Source of the DNA: Gymnothorax reevesii
Taxonomy: Eukaryota; Chordata; Actinopteri; Anguilliformes; Muraenidae
NCBI GenBank assembly: GCA_029721435.1
Contig: CM056573.1
Coordinates: 123,281,447-123,345,446, forward strand
Direction: 5' to 3'
Length of the DNA: 64,000 nt
The notes under the pieces were generated by a model. That model had not been told where the DNA came from and made no database searches. It saw nothing but the letters and a program-made list of their open reading frames with translations. The position numbers and the translations under genes were made by a program. Below, piece after piece: positions 42,241-54,925 of this stretch (positions are counted from its first letter, which is position 1; each line of letters opens with the position of its first letter).

Positions 42241-43722
42241 AATATGTTCTCATATCAATACTTTTATTTTTTGCTGGGTGACGGACATGGAGTATTTTAC
42301 ATTTGGCGTCGGACAGTCTTGATCGTGCATGCGATAATTTATTCACACTGTCAATGGTCATGAAATTGATTTGCTCCCTGATTGCAAGCACTATTTTATC
42401 TCTGCTGTGGAAATAAAGAGTGAATCTGTTCGATCCATCTGACTAAATTTCAAAAGAAAGACAGAATAAAGACTTGTCTATCTTCAAAGGAAGAAAACAG
42501 ACGAATAAAAAGACCAAGAAAAGTCGATAGCTCTTTGCATTAACTTTGACTGTAATCAGTTGTGCAAAAAACTTGTTTCGCGTCCAATATGCAAACGGCT
42601 TTACCGAGCAGAGAACGCAAGCATTATATACGCACTGCCTGATGCCGAGGCAGTTTGTGGTTGGCTGAGAAAGATGTGAAGTCATTAATTTGCACCATTG
42701 ATTCAGCTGCATTGATTAAGTCAGGTCGAGTTTCCATCACGCATGCCAACCGCCTTTGATCTGACATCAGGACAATCGATATAGATACTATAATTTCTGT
42801 GCTGATTCACATAGTTACATCAAACAGTGGTTGCTGTAATTATATACTGTATTGAAATGTGCCTGACATTCTGGAAACCTGCCTGTGAGGTTTCAGTGAC
42901 GTGTGCACACTGCGCGCCGGTCAGCAAAATTACCACTGCACAGAAAGTGAACCAGGTTGGAGCTGGCGTGCTTTCTGCGCAACTGCAGCGAAGACTTTTT
43001 CTACGAAATTGTCACTGCGTCTTGATGAATGAGTGACACCTCCCCCTACTACGCCGCCACACCCATGTCGGCGCATGTTCGTCTGCGCACGGTGATGCAC
43101 CTCACGAAATTACCACTGCGCGGGCTGCGCCTGACGAAGTTACCACTGCGTGGGCTGCAGTGTCCACCCTGAGAAAAACTCTGCCCACCCAATGAAAACT
43201 CAATAAAAAAAAACTGATTTACTATTATTTGACAGCAAACGCGATATCGAGCTGATTCACAGCTGGAGGTAGACAGCCATTTAGAGTGAGCTTTACGTAT
43301 GCTTCATCTATCTGTCACTATGTGTGATTGGTGGATTCCTTCGCCAGTCTATTGTACTGTGAAACCAATGGGCACTTTGGAATTACTAGAGACCCTCCCA
43401 TTCTTTTCGACGGCCGTCGAAACTCATCAGTCTGATGTCACGTCTACGGCCCTGCGCTTCTGTCAGGGAATTAAAACTTCGCCCATCTCTCTTTTGTTGC
43501 TACTTCTGCCACCGCTTATTTTCTCAGGCTTCTTGTTTGACATTAAGGTAATTTGTGTACTAGTTTGTCATCTGTGTTGACTCGTGTTGTTATAACCTGA
43601 GTTTGCTACTGAGTGAGCCCAAGCAGATGGCCAGCAGCTAGTCTGGAGCTTCCGGAAAAAACTTGACTGGCATAAGCTTTTTCGGTGACATGCTGCACGG
43701 AGTCAAGTAAAGGACTAAGGAA
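42241..43722. other. Mostly anonymous; short ATTACCACTGCG repeats
   Basis: AAATTACCACTGC or GAAGTTACCACTGCG recurs at about 42,927, 43,108 and 43,135, with CGCGGGCTGCGCC-like GC-rich linkers. Nothing else recognised. Confidence 0.4.
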
Positions 43723-44764
43723 GGCAACCCTTGGACAAGTAAACGTGTTCCTTTTTACTTTGCTTGATTGGCAATGAAATGGTGGATACGTTTACTCTCC
43801 AAGTTGAATGAGTAGAGCTGTTTACTTAGACAGCATTTTTGATGCATTTCGAAATTTAAATAGCCGTAGAACAGCAGATTTTCATGAACACGATGTCATT
43901 GCCACGTCATTTCGAGCAACTGATCATTTATATCCCAGATTCATGTTTCATCCGCGCTTCTGAACGTTTTCGACCTTGTGTATTTTCTATACGCTTAAAA
44001 TCAAGGGCGGTTTTAAAATAAAAAATAAAGAGATTTGTTATATCATTATAGATCTCCTAAAAATACTACGAGAGATGAAATGCTGAATAGGGATGTGGCG
44101 ATGTTGAAGGAGGATTTTTATCTCCCGCTGCGCGATTAGCGCGAAGCGGGGATATAGCATTGGACTCACAAAGTTGAGGCAGCGGGGGATATTGCCATGT
44201 TCGTGGCAAACACTTTTTTAAACACTTGCCGTCATGGGGTGTGTAGGCAGTCGCGTGTAATTTCTTTTAACACACATGCCTGAAGCAGCTTAAAATGATT
44301 TAGAATGCCGCCGGGAAGAAGCTCGAGGTTAGATTTCGCTAATTGCAGGTGCTCCGCCCTTCCCAAGATCTTCTCCCGTGTACTTAGTCTAAATAACAAT
44401 CAAGCAATTTCTTTTGCTGGTAACGATTAAGATGTGATGGTGAAAAAGCAGACAAACCTAATTGGGCTACGATGTTAGATTGAAAGAATGCCAGTTTGAA
44501 CAATTATTAAAAAAATCTTCCTCTTCCCCAAAAGCGGATGATACGTGAATGTGGGATATAAATGATCAGTCACACGAAATCGCGTGGCAATGACAAATGT
44601 GTTCATACAAATCTGCTGTTCTATGGCCATTTAAATTTCAAAATGCATCAATCAAACATGCTGTCTATACAGCTCTACTCATTCAACTAGAGTAAACAAA
44701 TCCAACGTTTGATTGCCAATAAAGCAAAGTAAACAGGAACAGGTTTGCTTTTCTGAGAGTTGCC
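43723..44764. mobile_element. Long-inverted-repeat element (~240-bp arms)
   Basis: Left arm 43,723-43,966, right arm 44,532-44,764. Landmarks in the left arm are TACTTTGCTTGATTGGCAAT, TTGAATGAGTAGAGCTG, TAGAACAGCAGATTT and TGATCATTTATATCCCA. All recur reverse-complemented and in reverse order in the right arm with small indels. The ~565-bp centre is non-coding and includes a GC-rich hairpin at 44,119-44,154. No transposase; probably a foldback-type or long-TIR DNA element. Confidence 0.85.
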
Positions 44765-45002
44765 CAATTGGTTAATGTTTGCCCTTTAATGTTTCGCGCT
44801 TTCTTTCAACCTGCATTGGGTTTAATGAAGGGAAAGGGAAAGCTCGGATGTTCGCCCCATGGCAGCAGGTGGTGGTGCAACGCCTTAAAACACGTTCACT
44901 ATCGGCACAACCCTAGTGTGCATAATTAATGAAAACTGATCACATCTGTTAATGTCCCTCACATATCGCCATTTCACCAGCCGCCACTGATTGTATACAT
45001 AC

Positions 45003-45033
<31 letters not shown>

Positions 45034-45170
45034 TTTTACCGCGATTTAGAAGTTCTTTTTTTTGCCCCCCCCAAAGAGGACAAATGCCCACCCAAGCTTG
45101 GCATCCTGGTAACACCTCTGGCATCTTACATCAGGTCCAAATGTCATCCTGGTTTCACCCATTTTACTTG
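44765..45170. other. Anonymous stretch with (TA)n microsatellite
   Basis: (AT)n at about 45,000-45,022 followed by a T-run. Otherwise nothing recognised. Confidence 0.5.
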
Positions 45171-45300
45171 ACATTGCATTATTGAGATTTTGCACAGGCT
45201 CTTATCCAAAGTGATGTACAACACAAACTGTATTCAAGGTAACAAAGTTGCTGATCATCCTAGAGGGGAAGAATAATCAAAGTACCAGACCAGAAACTAC
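45171..45300. repeat. Short dispersed fish repeat (TTATCCAAAGTGATGTA)
   Basis: GGCTCTTATCCAAAGTGATG, then TACAACACAAACTGTATTCA and AGGTAACAAAG, is the common teleost motif also seen in part at 7,984. Confidence 0.55.
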
Positions 45301-45418
45301 ATACATACAAACTATTTGCATCCTTTTCGAGTTCCTCTACTTTTGAATATTTGTTACGAGTAAATGTTTCAGGTCATAAAAGTAATTTTATTTTTACACA
45401 AAAATAACCTCAGTAAAC

Positions 45419-46166
45419 TGTCACAGTCCTCATGTGAATTCCTCCCATCCAGCATCTTGCGCTTCATTTTCCTGTAATCTCTCCTGTGATTGGTTGGTGT
45501 CCCACGTCTGTTTTTCCTGTCAGCTGCAATGCATTTGGGTTCCTTATTTCCTTACGTATGTGTAGGCTTACGTATACCCCATACTTTGAGTTAGCTAGTG
45601 GCTGGACTGTCACATTTGTTATATGGCTGTAAGCATTCAGTCAGCTTCTCCCTTGTGTAAGTCTATCCTCTTCGTACATTGTAATGTTTTATCGTTATAT
45701 TTATGTTCTTTGGAAATGTAATTATAGTCTTTAATGGTGGTAATATACGGGAGGACTCTTCCTTGTTTAGTTAATAGGAATTAGTTTCCACACCTTTCTC
45801 CAGGATAGGAGACTGCGATCCTATTTATATATTCTCAGTTAGTTCCTCTGCCCAGTTTATTAGGAACAAGCTCCTGAGCCTTTTCATTTTGCGGGATTGG
45901 GACTGCATTCCTGCTGACCACTCTATCCTGTCTTCGTACAGGTTGGCCCTGGCAAAGTGTGCACTCCACCAGGCAATCTCCCCGGAAATCCGCTGACTGG
46001 AGATTGGCAACGCCTGCATTTCTTTGCCTATTACATCTGAACTGAACTGTGCTATTCTCTACAGTGCTCTGTCCCACTGTCTGCTGTATTAAAACCAATT
46101 AACCCCACTCTTGGATTGTACTCTAGCTCCACGCTTGATTCCCTGTCTGGATCATAATATTAACAA
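45419..46166 (+). repeat. Possible solo LTR, unknown family
   Basis: Starts TGTCACAGTCC and ends near AATATTAACA. It contains ATTAAA at about 46,088 and the pyrimidine-rich, GATTCC(C)TGTCTGGATC-type end typical of LTR U5 regions. No matching second copy or clear target duplication was found. Short internal frames are uninformative. Confidence 0.25.
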
Positions 46167-46499
46167 AAAATGCAGTCTTTAAATGATGATTTCATTTATT
46201 GAGGGGAAAAAGCTATCCAACCCTACCTGGTCTTATATGAGGAAGTAATTGCCTTCTTCGTTACTAAATCAACCACCTATACAAATTTAATTGACAATAG
46301 GGTTCAATTTCACTAAACACGCCTAGGCAACTTTACTATGTGCCCTTTTGAACATCTTAACATCACTTAATTAGAATCTGTTTTGCTATGTTAAAAAAAA
46401 GGCAAAAAGCAAAAGATGATGCTACAATCTGAGCAAATTCATGAACATATGAGAAACAAAGTCATTAACACCATTTAGTTTATAAAGGGTTAAAATGTA

Positions 46500-46716
46500 T
46501 TTTCTTAGGCTCTGGGACCATGATAAGAGCCATCACTTCAACTGGAGAAAACTTAGAGGTGACCCCATCCCTAAAGTCAAGAGCTGGCTTGACTTAAAGC
46601 TTGATATTATTCAGTCATTGAGTATCTGAAGTGATATATTCATGATAGTAAAAAGAAACTGACGAGCCTAGGTGGGCTGAACGACCTGTTCTCGCCACTC
46701 ATGTTGTACTATGTTA
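46500..46716 (+). repeat. LINE 3'-end fragment, same family as 23,148
   Basis: GACTTAAAGCTTGATA, ATTGAGTATCTGAAG, AAAAAGAAACTGACGAGCC and GAACGACCTGTTCTCGCC then ATGTTGTACTATG parallel the tail at about 25,635-25,752. Only the last ~200 bp of the LINE is retained, the usual 5' truncation. Confidence 0.85.
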
Positions 46717-46734
46717 AAAGCGGCAAACCTTCCA

Positions 46735-47305
46735 GAAATTCTCCAAGTGCGCATTGACAACTTATCCAAGAGGTCACAAAAGACCTCAGGCTAACACATG
46801 AAATACTGCAGGCCTCACTTGCCTCAGTTTAGATCAGTGTTCACAATTCCGCAGTAAGAAACATCTGGGCAAAAAAACGCACCCATGGCTGAGCTACAGG
46901 GCAAAAACGACTGCTGACCAAAACGAACACAAAAGCTGGTCTCACATTCGCCTAAAAACATCTTGATGACCCCCAATACTTTTGAAATAACATAGAGTCG
47001 ACTAATTAGTCAAAAGTGGAAATTTTTTGAAAGGTCCCGTCACATCAGGCACAAAGCTAGCACCGCATTCCACAATTAAGAACATGACTCCAACAGTCAA
47101 ACACGGTCGTTGTAGTATGACAGTCTGGGGCTGCTTTGCTGCTTCAGGACCTGGGTAACTTGCCATAATTGATGTAACCATGAATTTTGCTTTCTATTAG
47201 AAAATCCTGAAGGAGAATATCGAGCCATCGGTTTATGACCTGAAGCTCAAGATGGGTTATACAGCAGGACAATAATCCAAGGCACACAAGCAAGGGCACC
47301 TCGAA
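46735..47305 (+). pseudogene. Degenerate Tc1 transposase, plus strand
   Basis: Recognisable blocks in order: HKRPQANT, then PTVKHGRCSMTVWGCFAASG, corresponding to the glycine-rich block of Tc1 transposases. Next come LAIIDVTMNFAFY and KILKENIEPSVYDLKLKMG, then GQ*SKAHKQGH near the second catalytic site. Many stops and frame changes. A Tc1 subgroup different from the other copies here. Terminal repeats not found. Confidence 0.8.
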
Positions 47306-47757
47306 TAGACTCTAGCAGCAAGTGCTAATATAACTTCATTTTAAAGTGAGTACATGACGCAGTATAAGTGCGGTCGCGCTGATAGCGAGCAATGGAGAGT
47401 CAGTGGCTGTGCATACGACCATTGCCAAAGGTGACAGATTATTAAATGCTGATATTATGGATTTTGTGTCCCACAACTGTTTTGCAATTTTCTTGCTGGC
47501 TTTGTTGACAATTCTTGTTGGACAGGTATCGCAAATCTAGCCATTTTTCATCATACATGCAAATGTAAAATGACTGTTGTGATTGCTGTAATCCTTAGTA
47601 TTATACGCGCGACTAACTGACAGTTCCAGTATACTCATACTACATCAAATAGAACCCTTTTTGTTTTCTTAACGAACCAAATAAATCTATATGAAATGTT
47701 GAATTAGAACTTTTTTTTTTGTTCAGAAATGAATACAAAAAATGGCGCAGGTAATAC
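47306..47757. other. Anonymous non-coding stretch
   Basis: No feature recognised. Confidence 0.4.
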
Positions 47758-47916
47758 ATAGTTTACCGTGCTCGTGTTTGTAGCGTCTGGGGAATTTCGG
47801 AACCGCAAAGGGATGTTTACAGCCCTCGACCTTCAGTCTTGCGCAGTAAAAATCCCTCTGCGGCCGAACTCGTTCTGAAATTCCAATCTGCTACAAACAC
47901 TAGCACCGTAACCTAT
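47758..47916. repeat. Foldback palindrome, ~75-bp arms
   Basis: The left arm starts ATAGTTTACCGTGCTCGTGT and the right arm reverse-complements to ATAGGTTACGGTGCTAGTGT. Both continue with TTGTAGC, GGAATTTC(G/A)GAAC and CGCA(A/G)AGGGAT. The arms pair over nearly their full length with one ~6-nt insertion. A (TA)n tract abuts the right end. Confidence 0.8.
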
Positions 47917-49257
47917 ATATATATATATATATATAGGGAAAGAGACTGAAGTGTTGAGTCTTAAGACTACACTTGAAGGTGGTCAACATCTCTGCTCCTC
48001 TGACCTCTGTTGGAAGGTAAGCCTGATATGCGTGAGCCAGAACAGACATGATGCGAGACTGGAAAGCACAGGTATGGGAAGGGAGAGGCGCCAGGCATCC
48101 AAAGGTGGCAGACCTGAGAGGTCATATCCACTCCCTGTGAAGCTTGAGGAATCCTTTGGTGGTTTTGCTGCATAATTCAGTGTGACTCTCTGCCTTTTCT
48201 GCTTGAGGTCACAATGACGAACAACAAAAAAAAGAGGCAGCTTTGACAGACACTGTGTAGGAAATGAGAAATAGAGGTGTCTATGTGGGTCACCCCTGCA
48301 AGGAGATTGTTCATGACATTGTCCACATTATTGTGATCAGGAGAGATGGGGCCTTTATGAACCAGCCTATTTCCCCTCACCATATCCACTCCCCCTCTGT
48401 TTGCGTGTTGCCACGGAGGGTTTGTGATGTTTTTATTTCTATCAGCGCTGAGTGGATATAGGTTATAAAACCCCTCGCAGTGAGTCTGCGCTGACGCTGG
48501 CTTACAAACCATTCCTTTCTCAAATGCAACACTTATTCTGTGTCCACAATGGAGGAAACCTCAGATAGCTACAGATGGGTGTTCTGTGCGGTTATTTTTG
48601 AAAAATAAGTAATAAATTGCCATTCCACAAACTGGCATTTGAAAGACAGTTTTGCGCACACATCATGGAATTAAAGGTTACATTATATTTTGGAATGAAA
48701 ATGCTGTTGTCTGCCCAAAAAACAGTACAAGGGTTGATTTGACTTGACTTGATTGCCTGTATTGTGTCATTACAAGTACTGTGGAAAAATTACGAGTGTG
48801 TAACGAGGGTGCAGTGTCATTGCATATGCACTTTCATTTTTGTCAATGCTGCATATTGAAATGTCTTTTAGATAAACATTTCTTGAACTACAATTTCCAC
48901 CTGAAATATTTTGGATTAGAGGTGTATCATAAAGCAACTGGACTGTTATAAACAACGCACATCGATTGGTAGGCATGGTGGTGACTACTTCTGCTTCCAT
49001 TTGGATAAAGGGCAACAGCACCCCTTCCCCTTCAATAGAGTTCCCTTCAAAGCTGTGAGGGAGACTTCACACTGACCAACACTCAGTAGTGATGTTTTAG
49101 TGGCGAGGGAGCGGTTTGGGAAAAGAGCGGCCATGGTGAGAAAGTTACAGATGAGCCAGGCAATCAGATACAATATCACCAGTCCACTTCGACATGATCA
49201 TGGGAGACAAAGAAAGCGCATGGTTTGTGAGGCATGCGTGTGTTTTGGACTTTACTT
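47917..49257. other. Anonymous stretch
   Basis: A (TA)n tract at 47,913-47,934. A frame at 47,951-48,175 has no recognisable domain. Confidence 0.4.
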
Positions 49258-49665
49258 TGTTACTCTCATCCCGGGACGAGATCGAATTCCTTTTCTATCG
49301 GATTCTTTTCCCAGCTGGCTGATTGAACTGGGGCGGTGCTTCCCCGGACTCTATATAAGGCAGAAGCTAGAGTGTCTGCTTGTAACAAAGCACTATAGCT
49401 GAAGATATCTCTAGTCAGGATTTGTGTGACTTTATATCTTCCTGTTATTTTTGGAGTTCCTTCCTCTTTAGGAAATTTCCCTTTTCTACTTTTTTCTCTC
49501 GCTTTGCTTCCATTTTTTGGATTATTATACGTCCTTTGGAAGTTCGAGTATTTTCTGGTGGTCTGTATAATTCTGTGTTCGTATTGTGTCCATACTGCTC
49601 GTTCTCTCTCTGGCCGCTGCACTTGGCCTCTCTATTTTACCAGGCTTTACTGAAAGAGCCATAGA
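49258..49665 (+). repeat. Possible LTR or promoter-bearing repeat
   Basis: GC-richer block with TCTATATAAGGCAG at about 49,350, resembling a TATA box, and long pyrimidine-rich stretches downstream, an LTR-like composition. No duplicate copy, PBS or target duplication found in the window. Confidence 0.25.
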
Positions 49666-51844
49666 TGAGAGAGATAAGATTATTTTGTGCAAAGCTTCGG
49701 GCCATTAAAGTTACTCATAAGAAAGCTGGCTGCATATTTTTTTTAGGCCCGGTCAATACTTGTTGGAAATTAAAAACTTTTCTTTTTTTTCTATGATGCA
49801 AAAGACACTGAGAGTAGTCAAATTCTCAATTAGTATTTTCATTATAGGCAATAATAATCAGAAAATTTATCATAAAACTGGAGAGGAGGAATTTTGAACT
49901 TTATGCAAAACAGCTCCTCTAGTGGCCAGTTTGATGACCTGCATTTGTGCCACATTAGATGAAGACCAGACAGTGTGGCTGTGTTTTTATCCTTTCAAAC
50001 ATAAAAATGACGAATTCTTTGGGGAGAGATCCATATTCATTGCGTTCTAATGATCCGCAGTCACACTTGGAATTTAAATATAACTGCTAAACTGTGTGCC
50101 AGAGGCTTGAATGGAGCTTGTCATATATACATTTGTGGCCCTTTGATCATTGAAAAGGGGGAAAAAAAGAAAATAGCTAGATTCAGCTGTGATTAAGTGC
50201 AGGTCTGTGTCTGCATAGTGTTGGCCTAACTTCCACTGGGGACAGTTTATTATTATTATTTTTTAAATATGTATATTTAAAAGCTGTATTTTCTGTCACT
50301 CTCACACTCAGACTACTGCTGATCTATCCCTCAAATTCCCCCTCTGTCTGACAGAGAGCCTCAGAGAATCACACAGAATGAAGTAACTGAGCTTGTCCAT
50401 AGCCCATGCAAGGGCTCTTGTGTCACATTGTTTATATCACCCCTTTTACAGACTGCGATTTGACCCGAGGGTATAACCTAAGAACTACATTTTTGGGTAG
50501 TTGGCGGCATTGTACATTACCTCTACAACTCCAATCAGTGAGTAGAATCTGCATGTTGGCAACACTAACTCTCCATCACTGCTGCCTGCTCAGGGAAACA
50601 TCCAGGGTTTGAATTGTGCTTATGCCCAGAATACTTAACACTAGCCAGGGCATAACTAGATGATGGATAAAAATATTAATAGATGAGGGTGCCCTTTAAT
50701 TCCTTATTACTTGGAAACTTCTTCACTTATCTGCCTAAGTGAGTGGGATGCAATTCCTAAAAGGATTTTCCCGAAATTTTACGCTGCCAATATTAGTTTT
50801 ATGAATCTGATGGTTGTGTGGACAGGGGGTGCTGTTATGATTGCATATTAGAAGGTGTTCATTTTTTAAAAATCCTCACTGTGCATTCTAGCTGATCACC
50901 CCAAGCTACACCATGTACATACTGTCTTTTCTTGTGGTCACAGTGTATGCCTGTACTGGGCCCTGTGGTTGAACAATCTCTCGCAGTGGTCAGGACAGCA
51001 GAATTGTTGAGCATCATCTCACAGAGGCAGTAGACCCTACTGAGTAATTCCAGGGCTGCTGATTTCCTTGTGTAACCTGAATTTTCAAAACTTCATGCTA
51101 GTGACACCTCAAGATGACTTCAGCTTCCTTAGCTTTTGTACAACTGGCCAAAAAATTTAACCTTGACTGAGGTGGTAAAACTGTTTAAATCTGGAAGGTT
51201 CAGCTGAGACCCAAATCCATAGATTTCATTCATGTCCAACTCTCATCATCCCATTCAAACATCCACCTTTTTAACTAATTTTTGACTTTTTAACTATTTT
51301 TATAGTTTTATACATTTTAATTGGATAGTTATGTATTATCACTGCAGATTCAGAATTTGTATTATGAATGATAGTCATTTTACTTTTTGTATCTACAGTA
51401 AGTGCTTTGAGCAATACTTACTGCCAAATCTATAGTTACTAGGCTGGAAATGCAGTTAGCCTGGTTTGGAGATAGAACTATAAATCAGCTGAATACTCTT
51501 CCTTTCAAAAGAGACCATCTGTGCAATAAACGTCTTCTATTTTATAATTTAATTTACTGTTATTTAACCAAGAAGTCTCTTTGCGATATGGAATCTCTTT
51601 TGCAAGATAGACTTGACCTAAGTAGCAGCCAACGCCATGCCAATATAATACAATACATCACATATAACATTTGAAATTTAAAATCAGAGGAGACCTTGGA
51701 ATGTGCTTGCTTCTTAATAAAAAGCATTGACATGTTTCAGTAAGAATATTTGGTGTAGTGCACTTAGTGCCCTTAAACTCAGCCATGGATATGAAACAGT
51801 CCAATATAAGCTCCATTGTAACTTGTTCCATGATCAAGGTGTTT
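49666..51844. other. Anonymous non-coding stretch
   Basis: No repeat or gene recognised over about 2.2 kb. Confidence 0.4.
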
Positions 51845-53276
51845 TACAACCCCAATTCTGAAATAGTTGGGACAAAGTGTAAATTGTGAATAAAATCAAA
51901 ATGCAATGACTTTCAAATCACATGATCCAAAATGTTATTTACAGTAGAACATAGATAGCATTTCAAATGTTGAAACTGAGACATTCTACATTTTTATTCA
52001 CAAAATGAGCTTATTTCAAATTTTCTGGCTGCAACAAGTCTCAAAAAAGTTAGGACACAGGCAAAAGAGGACTGATAAAGCAATTAATATATAAGAGAAT
52101 CTGCTAAAAAAAAACATTTGGCAAGTAATTAAGTTAACTGGCATCAAGTGTGTAACATGATTGGCTATAAAAGGGATGTCTTAGAGAGGCTGAGTCTCTC
52201 AGAAGTAAAGATGGCCAGAGGCTCTCCAACCTGTGAAGGCTTGCGTAAAAAAATTGTGGAATACTTTAAAAACAATGTTCCTCAACGTCAGATTGCAAAG
52301 GCTTTGACGATCTCATCATCGACAGTGCATAACATCATCAAAGATTCAGAGAATCTGCAAAAATCTCTAAGCGTAAGGGACAAGGCCGAAGACCTATACT
52401 GGATGCCCGTGATCTTTGGGCCCTCAGACGCCACTGCATCACTCATTGGCATGATTCTGTCATTGATATTATATTTTTACTTCAAGAAACCACTGTCTGT
52501 AAATGCAGTACCCCAGGCTATCCACAGATGCCACCTAAAACTCTATCAGGCAAAAAGGAAGCCATTGTTGAGCATGATTCAGAAGCGCCGCCATGTTGGA
52601 TGGGCCAAGGCTCATTTAAAATGGAATTTAGCAAAGTGTGCTGTGGTCAGACGAGTCCAAATTTGACATTCTTGTTGGAAATCATGGGCGTCATGTCCTC
52701 TGGGCTTAGGAGGAGAAAGACCACCCCTCCTGTTATCAGTGTTATCAGCGTTGTGCAGGACAATGCAAAACCACATACTGCAGCTATTACAACAGCATGG
52801 CTTCATAGTGGAAGAGTCTGTGTGCTGACCTGGCCTGCCTGTAGTCCTGATCTTTCACTGATTGAGAACATTTGGTGCATAATTAAACAAAAAGTCCGTC
52901 AAAGGATATTCAAAACTCTCCAGCAGCTGGAAGCCTGTATTAAACAAGAGTGGGATCAAATTCCAATGGCTAAACTAAAAAAAAACTAGTCTCCTAAATT
53001 CCCAGATGCCTCCACTCTATGTTAAAAAGAAGAAGGGATGCTACACCATGGTAAACAGGCCCCTGTCCCAACTTTTTTGAGAGCTGTAGCAGCCATCAAA
53101 TTTAAAACTAGCTCATTTTGTGAAAAAAATTGTTACATTTCTCAATTTCAACATTTGCTATATTATCTCTGCTCTATTGTGAATAAAATACTGGCTGGTG
53201 TTATTTGAAAGTCATCACGTTTTGATTTTATTCACAATTTACACTTTGTCCCAACAATTTTGGAATTGGGGTTGTA
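51845..53276 (+). mobile_element. Tc1 transposon with ~76-bp TIRs
   Basis: Element 51,847-53,274 flanked by TA on both sides. The left end CAACCCCAATTCTGAAATAG and the reverse-complemented right end CAACCCCAATTCCAAAATTG continue to match for about 76 bp, through GTTGGGACAAAGTGTAAATT and GACTTTCAAAT, with roughly eight mismatches. Complete in structure but its transposase is broken. This CAACCCCAATTCC family is common in fish. Confidence 0.92.
52211..52989 (+). pseudogene. Tc1 transposase, frameshifted
   Basis: The N-terminal HTH is intact from the ATG at 52,211: MARGSPTCEGLRKKIVEYF and NNVPQRQIAKALTISSSTVH. Central sequence NAVPQAIHRCHLKLYQAKRK and MIQKRRHVGWAKAHLKWNLA then leads to a frame break near 52,655, where the DES block with the first catalytic Asp is split off. 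A second frame carries VQDNAKPHTAAITTAWL (second Asp), SPDLSLIENIW (Glu) and LQQLEACIKQEWDQIPMAKL. A shift also appears to scramble residues around 52,370-52,490. Inactive. Confidence 0.9.
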
Positions 53277-54599
53277 TAACTATATCATTACCGGGGGGAA
53301 CTGGGGTAGTATAAGCTCATAATTTAAGCCTCTTTTTTAGGTTTGAAATATGCATGCTGTGAGAAAGCTTGTCATCTCTCCATATGCCCATATGTAAGAG
53401 TGGATCAATTCAATGGCATTACCTTCACATGCATGAATGCTAAAATTCTCCGCTAACTGGGAACAAGCCCTTGAAAAAAAAAACATGAATTTTGCTTATT
53501 TTGCATTTTAAACCAATTTCAAAGCAAGCAGAGTTGTCTGTAAAGAATGGCATTCTGTTTGAAGCTATTGATCAGCCTGGACTTAAGAGTTTGCATAAGT
53601 ATAAATTATAGTATCATCTGTGTATAAATGGATTTTTGCTTGAAGGCCTTTTTATAGATCATTGATAAAAATAGTGCTGCCATGTTTCAAATTAGGCTGT
53701 CATAACAGCGACTGAGGACACAGCTTTATTCTTTACATGAATTTTGAGCATGTTTGCAGCAGGAACACATAAAACATGTATCTGTACACTGTCCAATATG
53801 GATTGCAGAAAGTCAGTCAAATTTAAATGACAGGCAGAATATGACAGTGAATAGTAATGAAAGCATCGCCACAGCACTGTAATATATGGTGTATGACAGT
53901 AGTTTGGCCAAGGTTATGAACAGCATACACCAGATACCTTTTATGTTGCTTCAACAGTCATATGACACCAAAATGGTTGCATTTATTGCCCTTAATAATA
54001 TGAAAATGAATAAGGAATGTATGTGGATTGAGGGATTAAAGAAAATTTTTTCACTGAAATTGAATGAGAAATATTCAAAGTGAAAAGTACAACGTAAATT
54101 CGAACAATGACTGGTTCAACAATTGAAAAGCACGTGCAGGTAAGGACAGGAACTTTATGAAATCAATCATGTTCTGAAAGCAGATATACAGGATTGGTGT
54201 GTTAAAATTCTTACTTGCCAAACTTTCAGTTTCTAAAAGGCTGATTTGTACATTAAATAACTGTGAAACAGGCCATGGGTGAATTTGAAAGGTCACACCA
54301 AGGTGAAATTAACAGTACACAGTACTAGGCTTGGTACCTGGTTTTTATCTATCAAATTTTTTTTTCTGGAAATAAAGACCTTACGTGGCATTTTTAAGAT
54401 TGACATCATGGGAACTATATATCCAAATCGGATTGGAATGGCGCAAACAAACTTTAGCAACAATATTCTAATTTGAAATTGGACTTTCATCCAGATCTCC
54501 AGACTAGTAAAACGATGCCTATAAGTATTTAGCTTCATTATTCTAGAAGTTTTAGGAAGAATATTTTTAAATATTCATAAAATTTACTGGCCTATCAAA
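53277..54599. other. Anonymous AT-rich stretch
   Basis: No feature recognised. Confidence 0.4.
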
Positions 54600-54925
54600 A
54601 TGACAGAGGTCAAGTGAGGGTCAAAAAACATTGCACAGCAAAACCCAGAATATGTATCTTGAGTCTTGCTGTATAGTATTGAACATCAGCTAAAGTCCTG
54701 CAAAGATATTTGACATATAGGTCAAGAGGGAATTTTCAAGATGGCTGCCGTGGCATCCATAATAAAAAACAGATCAAAACGCTTGAACAACTTTGATGAG
54801 CTCATGGGTAGAAACGTGCATGCCAAGTTTCAGCTTCCTCAGTGAAGTGGTTTTAAAGAAGACTTTTGGAGATATTCCCAAAATTTGAGGGCATGGCCTT
54901 ATAAAAGAGGTCAAATGAAGGTCAA
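54600..54925. repeat. AAGATGGCTGCCGTGGC dispersed repeat
   Basis: GAGGTCAAGTGAGGGTCAAA, TTCAAGATGGCTGCCGTGGC and CCAAGTTTCAGCTTCCTCAG resemble the repeats at 15.7-16.16 kb and 60.95 kb. Confidence 0.5.

Noticed and set aside
45825..46098. Two overlapping minus-strand frames as a gene
   Set aside because: No domain, no supporting splice signals; they lie in a possible LTR-like repeat.
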